From contig JAGXKM010000007.1 in NCBI GenBank assembly GCA_018335275.1, positions 1 through 48,953 of the forward strand: DNA of 48,953 nucleotides. Direction: 5' to 3'. The number at the start of each line of letters is the position of its first letter. Position 1 is the first letter of the stretch. Of this stretch, positions 42,732 to 48,953 are shown in pieces. The position numbers were made by a program, and so were the translations under genes. This DNA comes from Anaerolineales bacterium. Its GTDB lineage: Bacteria; Chloroflexota; Anaerolineae; Anaerolineales; UBA11858. A model generated the notes under the pieces. It did not search any database. It worked only from the letters and a program-made list of their open reading frames with translations, and had not been told where the DNA came from.

Positions 42732-43655
42732 CTACCCTTTGACAGCGCCCGCAGTCAAACCGCCGATAATCTGGTCCTGCAGCGTTTGGTAAAGGACAAC
42801 AATGGGCAGGGCGCCCAGCAGCCCTCCCGCGGCAAATACGCCCCAGTTGTTGGAGAAGTTCTCCGAAACAAACAAGTAAAGACCGACCATCAACGTATAT
42901 TGGGTCTTATCTTTCAGCAAGACGCTGGCCAGCACAAATTCCTGATAGGAGGCAATGAAGACCAGCAGGGCGACGATGACGATCATGGGCCTGGCCAGAG
43001 GGAAAATCAAACGCCAGAAGATCTGCCAGTGTGAGGCCCCATCCACCAAAGCCGACTCGTCAATATCCCGGGGGATGGAGTCAAAAAAGCCCTTCATGAG
43101 CCAGATCTGGATGCCCATTTGCGTACCCAGGTAGGTCAAAACCAATGGGGCATGTTGGTTCAAGCCCATGGCTGGAATATACTGACCGAGCTGCTGGAAG
43201 AGGTAAAAGATAGCCACAAACATCAGCAGAGTCGGAAAGACCTGGATCAGAAGTAAGGCCAGCATAAGCTGCCTGCGCCCTTTGAAACGAAAGCGGGAAA
43301 AAGAGTACGCGCTCAGCATGATCGAGATCACACCCAAAATGGCGGTGATGGAGGACACTTTGAGCGAGTTCACCACCCACCTCAAGAAAGGATGAATGGG
43401 GTCGTTGAGCAGCGTCTGGTAGTTTTCCAGCGATGCGTTGTCCGGGATCAGCTTTTGAGAAGCCAGGGACCCCGCGGGGTTAAAGGAGGCAGATATGATC
43501 CAGATGATGGGAAACAAAGCAAAAGCGACTGCCAGTACAGCCACCAACAAGCGCAGGACCAACCCCCAGCGGTTCCGGCGGCGGGGGGACGGCTTTGCCG
43601 CTTTGGTTTTCTGTTGGGCAGCTTCCTTGGTGAGGACATCCGGTAGGTTAGACAC
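42732..43655 (-). CDS. malG: Maltodextrin ABC transporter permease MalG
   Basis: 307 residues, six membrane segments, and the ABC importer EAA loop seen as DESALVDGASHWQIFWRLIFPL, ending QDQIIGGLTAGAVKG, the usual MalG C-terminus. The GTG at 43655 is chosen because GGAGGAGGT lies eight bases upstream; the gene overlaps the end of malF by eight bases. Works with MalF and a shared ATPase. Confidence 0.94.
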   Translation of the reverse strand: MSNLPDVLTKEAAQQKTKAAKPSPRRRNRWGLVLRLLVAVLAVAFALFPIIWIISASFNPAGSLASQKLIPDNASLENYQTLLNDPIHPFLRWVVNSLKVSSITAILGVISIMLSAYSFSRFRFKGRRQLMLALLLIQVFPTLLMFVAIFYLFQQLGQYIPAMGLNQHAPLVLTYLGTQMGIQIWLMKGFFDSIPRDIDESALVDGASHWQIFWRLIFPLARPMIVIVALLVFIASYQEFVLASVLLKDKTQYTLMVGLYLFVSENFSNNWGVFAAGGLLGALPIVVLYQTLQDQIIGGLTAGAVKG

Positions 43656-45255
43656 TCTCTGAGACCTCCTCCCAGCGACGTGTGAACTGGTATTGGATCA
43701 GCGTCAGCACCGCCACAATGACGAAAATGACAATGGTGATGGCGGCTGCATAGGCGTAATCGGACCCTCGCCCGCCTTCAAAAGCAATCCGGTAGGTGTA
43801 GCTGATCAGGATATCGGTATGCCCGGCTGGGGTGGGAGTTCCCGCCATGGGCGGCCGACCTTCCAGGAATGGATAGATGACAGCGAAATTGTTAAAGTTA
43901 AACACAAAGGAAGCGATCAACAGCGGACCCACGCTGACCAGGAGGAGCGGCAGCGTGATGTTCCAAAACTGCTGCCAGCTGTTGGCCCCATCTACCGCTG
44001 CTGCGTCGTAGATATCCTCCGGGATGGCTTGCAGGGCCCCGCTGGAGATGAGCATCATATACGGGTATCCCAGCCAGAGATTGATGATCAGGATGCCGAC
44101 CTTGGCCCACATGGGATGGGTGTAGAAGGGAGGAGCCCACCCGATCCAATTCTCAAGAGTGAGGGGAATCACGCCCAGATGGGGATTGAGCAAGCCGCGC
44201 CAGATGAGGACGCCGATGATGCCGGGCAGCGTGTAGGGGATCAAGAGCAGTGAGCGAATGATCTTACGCCCGGGCACAAGGGGATCGTTGAAGGCGATCG
44301 CCACCAGCAGGCCCAGGGCAAACGTGGTTAACACGGACAGGAAAGCGAAAGTGATCGTCCAGGCGAAAATCCGCAGGAAAGGCCCACGAAAGGCCGAGCT
44401 GCTGAACAGACGCTGGAAATTGTAGAGACCGTTCCACACCATATAACCCGGTTGGAGCTGCTCTCCCTCTTCAGAGATAAAAAACCCTACTTCCTCATCC
44501 GCGTAGTAGACCACGTCCTCACGCTGATCAATCACCGCATCTCGTTCCTCGTTGTAGGTGTAACGCTGAACAAGGGGCGCTACGCTGTTCAGGTTCACCA
44601 CCTGGACCTGATCCGGGGGCTGTCCGAACTTGACACCGTCCAGATCGGGGAGGAATTTGATGACCTCGACTCTGGAAAGGCGTTGGTAGCCTTCCAGCTC
44701 CGCAGGGATGCCCTCCTCATCCGCGGGGCCGACGATCCCTTCGCCGGGTTCCACATCCTCAAAGCTGTCCCTCATGGCCAAGTAATCCTCGCCTTCGGGA
44801 CCCACCAACCACAGGGCAAACTCCCCTTCCGGACTGCGGTACGCCGTCCAGCTGTAGGTCGTCCCCCCCTCCGGCAGGTAGGTATCCTGTTCCAGGCGGC
44901 TGATGGACTGCTGTTTGGAGAGGATATGCCCATCGCTGTAATTGGTAAAGGCGGAATAAAAAGTATACACCATGGGGAAGATGATGATTAAAATGACGAT
45001 GGCCCCCGCGGGGATGTGCCAGCGCACAGGAAATAACTTTGGGCTCAGATTGAGGACATTAATGAGAAGCAAAATGGCCAGGATGGGCAGAGCCACCGGC
45101 CAGGCCCCGTCACGGAGCAGCCTATAAAGCAACCAGATCCCGAGCGCGTCAAGCACTGCGAGACCCAGCAAAACCAGGACATAACGTCCGAGATTATTGG
45201 AAAGGGCATCCAGGGGCCCTTTCGAGCCCCTGTGCCTTTGTACGTCAACCGTCAT
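43648..45255 (-). CDS. malF: Maltodextrin ABC transporter permease MalF
   Basis: 535 residues with eight or so membrane segments and a large extracytoplasmic insertion (about 110-290) between segments, which is the feature that separates MalF from other sugar permeases and docks the binding protein. The EAA loop is DIYDAAAVDGANSWQQFW. The ATG at 45255 has GGAG eight bases upstream. It follows malE by 26 bases and overlaps malG. Confidence 0.93.
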   Translation of the reverse strand: MTVDVQRHRGSKGPLDALSNNLGRYVLVLLGLAVLDALGIWLLYRLLRDGAWPVALPILAILLLINVLNLSPKLFPVRWHIPAGAIVILIIIFPMVYTFYSAFTNYSDGHILSKQQSISRLEQDTYLPEGGTTYSWTAYRSPEGEFALWLVGPEGEDYLAMRDSFEDVEPGEGIVGPADEEGIPAELEGYQRLSRVEVIKFLPDLDGVKFGQPPDQVQVVNLNSVAPLVQRYTYNEERDAVIDQREDVVYYADEEVGFFISEEGEQLQPGYMVWNGLYNFQRLFSSSAFRGPFLRIFAWTITFAFLSVLTTFALGLLVAIAFNDPLVPGRKIIRSLLLIPYTLPGIIGVLIWRGLLNPHLGVIPLTLENWIGWAPPFYTHPMWAKVGILIINLWLGYPYMMLISSGALQAIPEDIYDAAAVDGANSWQQFWNITLPLLLVSVGPLLIASFVFNFNNFAVIYPFLEGRPPMAGTPTPAGHTDILISYTYRIAFEGGRGSDYAYAAAITIVIFVIVAVLTLIQYQFTRRWEEVSESV

Positions 45256-45281
45256 GGTTGAGCACTCCTCAGTTGATTTGT

Positions 45282-46616
45282 TTATTGACCTTCTTCGATC
45301 TGGGTCCGGATCTGTTCGGCAGCGTTCTGGAAAGCTTCCTCTCCAGTCACTTCGCCGCTGATGATCAGCTCTTCAGCGTCACCCCAGGCGGTCCATACGG
45401 ATGCCATTTCAGGGATGGCAGGCATGGGCAGCCCTTCGGCCCCTGCTTCCGCAAAGGCAGCCAGATCTTCGTCATCGGTCGCCTCTCGGACCGGCAGCCA
45501 AGCTGACGGACGCGGATCGGCATCATATAGACCCTGCATGAACTCATCACTGGCCACGACTTCGCTGAGCAGCGTTTGCGCCAGAAGCTGGTTCTCAGAG
45601 AAAGCGCTGACCATGAAGCCCTGCACGCCCAGGAAGGGGCGGCCGTTGGTGTCATCGCCGGCAGGGAATTTGCCGATGTTGTAAGACACACCACTTTCAC
45701 GGATGCGGCCTAAAGCCCAGGGTCCGGTGCCGATGCAGGCCACCTGGCCCTGTTCAAACAAGGTGTGCATCACATCGTAGTCCACACCCGCTTCGACATG
45801 ACCCTCAGCGGACATCATCTCCAGCCATTCCGCTGCGGCGATGGCGCCCTCGCTGTCCAGTCCCACATCCTGTGGGTCATATCCACCCTCGGATCGCCCG
45901 AAGATATAGCCGCCGTAGGCGGTGACCAGCGGGAACATGTGATAGGGGTCATTGGTCTGGATCGTCCAGGCCGTGGCTTCACCGTCGCTGTTCTCTTCGA
46001 TGGTCTCCGCCAGGCTCATGACCTCATCCCAGGTCTCAGGTCGTTCGCCGTCGGCGTATTCACTGAGCAGATCGGGGTTGCAGAAGAAGGCGATGTTCTC
46101 TGTGGCATAAGGCATCCCGTACAGCGTACCCTGATAGGTAAAGGCGTCCACAGCGGGCCCAAAGAAGCTGTCCGCTTTCTGGCCCAGGTCAATTTCCGCT
46201 ACCAGGCCATTGGCCACCAGCTCACCGAGCCAGTCGTGCGCGCCGATGAACAGATCAGGGCCTTCGCCTGCGGGCCCAGCCACTTTCACCTGGTCACGGA
46301 TGTCGCCAAAACCGAGCTGGACTACTTCCACCTCAATCCCCAGTTCTTCCGCGTATTTCCCGGAGATCTCTTCGATGATCGGGGAGCGGGTTTCATCCGC
46401 CCACACGACAAGGGTAGGCGCTTCAACCTCTTCTTCAGGTTCTTCTACGGGTTCTTCTGTGGGTTCTTCCACAGGCTCTTCTGTGGGTTCTTCTACCACT
46501 TCTTCTGTCGGTTCCTCTGTTGGCTCCGGGGTCGGCGAGGCGCAAGCCCCCAGGACAAGAGCAAATGTCAACAGCGCGACAATCATAATCCATAAAGGTT
46601 TCTTCTTCATATCCAT
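45282..46616 (-). CDS. malE: Maltodextrin-binding lipoprotein MalE
   Basis: 444-residue extracytoplasmic solute-binding protein (family 1). Signal with lipobox VLGACASP (Cys about 25), then a 40-residue Pro/Thr/Glu-repeat linker, and a mature domain starting APTLVVWADETRSPIIEEIS; GPDLFIGAHDWLGELVANG and VGACIGTGPW-like segments (VACIGTGPWAL) match maltose-binding proteins. GGAGG lies ten bases before the ATG. It delivers maltodextrins to MalFG. The linker probably spans the surface layer. Confidence 0.94.
   Translation of the reverse strand: MDMKKKPLWIMIVALLTFALVLGACASPTPEPTEEPTEEVVEEPTEEPVEEPTEEPVEEPEEEVEAPTLVVWADETRSPIIEEISGKYAEELGIEVEVVQLGFGDIRDQVKVAGPAGEGPDLFIGAHDWLGELVANGLVAEIDLGQKADSFFGPAVDAFTYQGTLYGMPYATENIAFFCNPDLLSEYADGERPETWDEVMSLAETIEENSDGEATAWTIQTNDPYHMFPLVTAYGGYIFGRSEGGYDPQDVGLDSEGAIAAAEWLEMMSAEGHVEAGVDYDVMHTLFEQGQVACIGTGPWALGRIRESGVSYNIGKFPAGDDTNGRPFLGVQGFMVSAFSENQLLAQTLLSEVVASDEFMQGLYDADPRPSAWLPVREATDDEDLAAFAEAGAEGLPMPAIPEMASVWTAWGDAEELIISGEVTGEEAFQNAAEQIRTQIEEGQ
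46412..46535. repeat. Low-complexity PTEEP-coding tract in malE
   Basis: Tandem imperfect 12- to 24-base units read GGTTCTTC(T/C)..., encoding EEPTEEPVEEPTEE-like repeats between the lipidated cysteine and the binding domain. It is prone to length variation. Confidence 0.75.
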
Positions 46617-46737
46617 CTTTCTTTCCTCCGAAAGTTACTGCTTGAACAAAAAATTAACTTCTAACTGTCCTACATTCGATCATAATTTCTGAGCTGGTCA
46701 TCACCTCCTTCCCCTTTTCATAGGCGGGGATGCAGGA

Positions 46738-47232
46738 TTAAAAATCTGATTCTATGGGATCAATGCTACTTATTGATAATCGCAGGGACTGACAGAGGTT
46801 CTGCATCAAACGATCCAGATCTTCCTGCTGCCGGTCTGAGAACCTCTGAAAGACATCCTCCAAAGCTTGCTGGTGCGCCCGGCAAATTTCAAGGCGTTTA
46901 CGCCTACCCTCCGCCGTGAGGACCACACGCTGCGCGCGGCGGTCTTCAGGATCCGGGACACGCTCAACCCAACCCCTATTTTCCAATTCATCAATGACCC
47001 GGGTAATAGTGCTTTTGGAAAGCAGCAGCCGGTCGCTGATCGTGGTCAAGCGCTTCCCCTCTTCATTTTCAAATAACAACAGGGTCCGATACTGGGAGGT
47101 GTTGAGCTGAAACCGTTCCAGGGATCGCCGGTCATAATCGTCAAATAAGACATAGGCTTTCTGGATCCAGCGGTAAAGCATCTGGGAGGCCACCAAAGAG
47201 GTGTATTCCGTTTCGTCGACTTCACATGACAT
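46738..47232 (-). CDS. MarR-family transcriptional regulator
   Basis: 164 residues with the winged-helix DNA-binding core: QYRTLLLFENEEGKRLTTIS, recognition region LLSKSTITRVIDELENRGWV, and the wing VERVPDPEDRRAQRVVLT. The C-terminal helices are for dimerisation. GAGGTG lies just before the ATG. It is 121 bases upstream of malE and transcribed in the same direction, so it probably controls the maltodextrin operon and itself; maltose operons more often use LacI-type regulators. No ligand can be inferred. Confidence 0.9.
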   Translation of the reverse strand: MSCEVDETEYTSLVASQMLYRWIQKAYVLFDDYDRRSLERFQLNTSQYRTLLLFENEEGKRLTTISDRLLLSKSTITRVIDELENRGWVERVPDPEDRRAQRVVLTAEGRRKRLEICRAHQQALEDVFQRFSDRQQEDLDRLMQNLCQSLRLSISSIDPIESDF

Positions 47233-47246
47233 TGTTTCACCTCGAA

Positions 47247-47283
47247 TAATTAGACATGAAACTATTTATAATGTAACTAATTA
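47247..47283. promoter_or_regulatory. Operator-like inverted repeat at the marR promoter
   Basis: TAATTAG (47247-47253) and CTAATTA (47277-47283) are perfect 7-bp inverted arms 23 bases apart. Inside are two direct repeats, ATGAAACTA (47256-47264) and ATGTAACTA (47271-47279). The element covers the predicted -10 box, consistent with autoregulation by the MarR protein. Confidence 0.6.
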
Positions 47284-47298
47284 ATCCTGGAAAGTCAA
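47270..47298 (-). promoter_or_regulatory. Promoter of marR (and maltodextrin operon)
   Basis: Minus strand -35 TTGACT (47293-47298), 17-base spacer, -10 TACATT (47270-47275). No separate strong promoter was found between marR and malE. Confidence 0.65.
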
Positions 47299-47424
47299 GT
47301 AGGTTCTTATGATCTTTTCATCTTCGGATCTGGAACACCCCCTTCACACAGCGCGATGTGTCTTCCCGCCCATCCAGGGGGTAAATATGCTCTCCCTGGG
47401 GTACTTCATGCCCTCATGAGAGGA

Positions 47425-48953
47425 TTAACCAAGCCATCCCTCGATCAGATCCTGAATGGACAGCGTGTTTAACACATCTCCGGGCTCAAGCCATCCCCGG
47501 CGGGCCTGGTCCACCCCGTAGCGCATATAGGCCAGTTCTTCCACACGGTGGGCATCGGTGTTGATCACCACTACAGCCCCCTTCTCTTTGGCCAACCGCA
47601 CCTGCACGTCGGAGAGGTCAAGGCGGTTGGGCTGGGCGTTGAGCTCCACCGCGACGCCGTGTTCGGCAGCCGCCTCCAGAACGGCTTCCATATCGAAAAC
47701 CATGGGGCTCCGCTCCTGGATTTTTCGTTCCGTGGGGTGGGCCAGGATGTTGACCCGGGGATGCTCCAGGGCGCGGAGGATGCGCTCGGTCTGATCGGGA
47801 GGGGCGAGATCGAGATGAGAATGGATGGAAACTACAACCAGGTCCAATTTCTCCAGGGTCTCCTCATCCATATCCAGGGTCCCGTCTTTGAGGATATCCA
47901 CCTCCATCCCCCGCAGGATGCGAATCCCCTCATACTTTTCCTCGAGCCGGTTGATTTCCTCCCACTGATCCCGGGCTTTTCCAGCATCCAGCCCCTGGGT
48001 CATGGCCAGGGACGGCCCGTGATCGGTGATGGCAAAGTACTCATACCCCCGCTCCCGGCATCCCTTAAGCATATCCTCCAGGGAGGACTTGCCGTCCGAC
48101 CACGTGGAGTGCATCTGCAAATCTCCCCGGATGTCCTCCTGGGTGATCAACTCGGGAAGTTCACCCTCCTGTGCCTCTTCAATTTCCCCCCGATCCTCCC
48201 GCAGCTCGGGCGGGAACCAGGGTAATCCAATCTGATCGTAGATCTCTTCCTCTTTCTCCCCCGCCAGCCATTCCCCGGCCCAGGGATCATCTTCCCCTTC
48301 CTCTTCTTCCTCATCCACAGCGAAGATCCCGTACTCCGAAATGCGTAAATCTTGGTCCACTGCCAGCTTGCGGAGGTGGATATTATGGGCTTTGGAGCCC
48401 GTGAAATAGAGCAGGGCAGCGCCAAAACTTTTCGGCTCCAGGATACGGAGGTCCACGTCCAGCCCGCTTTCCAGCCGGACCGTGCCCCGCGTTTCACCCG
48501 CAGCGATCACCTCCGCTACCGGGCCGTACTCCGTGAAATATGTCATGATCTTTTCCGGCTCTTCGCTGGCGATGGCCAGGATATCGATGTCGCCCACCGT
48601 TTCCTTGCGGCGCCGGTAGCTTCCGGCCACCTCCAGGCGCTCCAATCCTGGCGCGTCCTGCAAGTAATCGGTCAGCGAGCGCACATACTGATCCGCTTCG
48701 GCCAGCAGCGTGCGCTGTTCCATCCCCTTGTAGCGCTCGATCTCCTCCAGGATACCCTGCTGGGTCTTCTCCCCGAACCCATCCAGGGCAGCCACATCCC
48801 CCTTTTCTGCCGCAGCCTGGAGCTCTTTCAGATCGCGGATGTCCAGTTCATGCCACAGCTGCGCGGTGCGCTTCGGCCCCATGCCCTCCAGGTTCATGAT
48901 CTCGATTAAACTCTCCGGCACCTCTGCAGCCAACTCTTCATATTGGGGCATGG
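47425..48953 (-). CDS. polX: PolX-type DNA polymerase/3'-5' exonuclease with PHP domain (N-terminus missing)
   Basis: The frame runs off the right edge; 509 codons are visible, and roughly the first 60 residues are likely missing. Order: HhH segments (MNLEGMGPKRTAQLWHELDI and LDGFGEKTQQGIL), the X-family nucleotidyltransferase site AGSYRRRKETVGDIDILAI, then the PHP nuclease domain from DLQMHSTWSDGKSS through AITDHGPSLAMTQGLD, VVVSIHSH, ILAHPTER and VINTDAHR. Between polymerase and PHP is an acidic insert (about 48262-48320). Such enzymes act in base-excision repair gap filling and proofreading. The first PHP motif reads DLQMHS where other members have DLHxH, so one metal ligand may be replaced. 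Confidence 0.92.
   Translation of the reverse strand, partial: MPQYEELAAEVPESLIEIMNLEGMGPKRTAQLWHELDIRDLKELQAAAEKGDVAALDGFGEKTQQGILEEIERYKGMEQRTLLAEADQYVRSLTDYLQDAPGLERLEVAGSYRRRKETVGDIDILAIASEEPEKIMTYFTEYGPVAEVIAAGETRGTVRLESGLDVDLRILEPKSFGAALLYFTGSKAHNIHLRKLAVDQDLRISEYGIFAVDEEEEEGEDDPWAGEWLAGEKEEEIYDQIGLPWFPPELREDRGEIEEAQEGELPELITQEDIRGDLQMHSTWSDGKSSLEDMLKGCRERGYEYFAITDHGPSLAMTQGLDAGKARDQWEEINRLEEKYEGIRILRGMEVDILKDGTLDMDEETLEKLDLVVVSIHSHLDLAPPDQTERILRALEHPRVNILAHPTERKIQERSPMVFDMEAVLEAAAEHGVAVELNAQPNRLDLSDVQVRLAKEKGAVVVINTDAHRVEELAYMRYGVDQARRGWLEPGDVLNTLSIQDLIEGWLG

Noticed and set aside
45765-46595. Open plus-strand frame of 276 codons antisense to malE
   Set aside because: Contains FFYGFFCGFF-like repeats, the mirror of the PTEEP linker; not a real protein.
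46654-46701. 15-codon leader peptide before malE
   Set aside because: The ATG is only two bases from the GGAGG core, too close for normal initiation, so it is not listed as a gene; the strong anti-SD match is reported as a finding.
47376-47399. CCAGGG/CCCTGG inverted repeat between marR and polX
   Set aside because: Six-base arms with a 12-base loop and no T-run on either strand; too weak to call a terminator.
1-48953. tRNA genes, rRNA genes, CRISPR arrays, insertion sequences
   Set aside because: Scanned the intergenic stretches; no cloverleaf with a conserved T-loop, no spaced direct repeats and no transposase frame were seen.

Overview
The window is a contiguous stretch of bacterial chromosome, densely packed with housekeeping genes. 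No RNA operon, prophage, insertion sequence or CRISPR array was seen. Gene content and style point to Chloroflexota, most likely an Anaerolineae-type organism. This is inference from: Thr-Pro/Glu-rich extracytoplasmic linkers, an hrcA-grpE-dnaK-dnaJ-prmA cluster under CIRCE control, SpoVS and PdxS/PdxT without sporulation genes, a Ycf45/SpoIIIAA-like R3H ATPase, a DUF166 protein better known from archaea, and a GH57 plus GH13 alpha-glucan locus. No 16S gene is present to confirm it.

Layout. 1-926 (+): end of a TlpA-like thioredoxin and an OsmC-family protein. 1134-9580 (-): recO, hpt, prmA, dnaJ, dnaK, grpE, hrcA and trmD; the heat-shock genes are read hrcA to dnaJ from a sigma-A-type promoter with CIRCE. 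9774-16510 (+): two paralogous membrane-anchored TPR proteins, a CIRCE-controlled groEL without groES, a leader with a possible small structured RNA, and ribonuclease J. 16593-27594 (-): pcm, an M42 peptidase, a PlsC-like acyltransferase, an ArnT/PMT-like membrane protein, an inositol-monophosphatase-fold phosphatase, rimO, a RodZ-like protein with two HTH domains, a ribosomal protein L9 with a long acidic tail, a rhomboid protease and gmk. 27666-28058 (+): an FmdB-type zinc ribbon. 28123-33471 (-): tmk, R3H ATPase, a GNAT-like protein, pdxT, pdxS, spoVS. 33814-37396 (+): cupin, DUF166, an ABC exporter pair, and a monohaem cytochrome c lipoprotein. 37525-47232 (-): a maltodextrin locus (marR, malE, malF, malG, GH13, a small membrane protein, a GH57 lipoprotein). 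47425-48953 (-): a PolX-type DNA polymerase running off the window.

How it works together. The heat-shock regulon shows a full HrcA/CIRCE circuit: hrcA is preceded by one perfect and one degenerate CIRCE, and groEL by a symmetric variant. The maltodextrin locus would degrade alpha-glucan outside the cell (GH57 lipoprotein), import the oligosaccharides (MalEFG with an ATPase encoded elsewhere) and cleave them inside (GH13), probably under the MarR protein.

The most interesting items are regulatory: CIRCE variants, -10 boxes placed about six bases before start codons (predicted leaderless mRNAs), palindromes in the pdxS leader and the marR promoter, a terminator abutting the prmA start, and a terminated leader transcript before the RNase J gene. 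All are predictions from sequence reading by eye. No unambiguous new multi-gene system was found.
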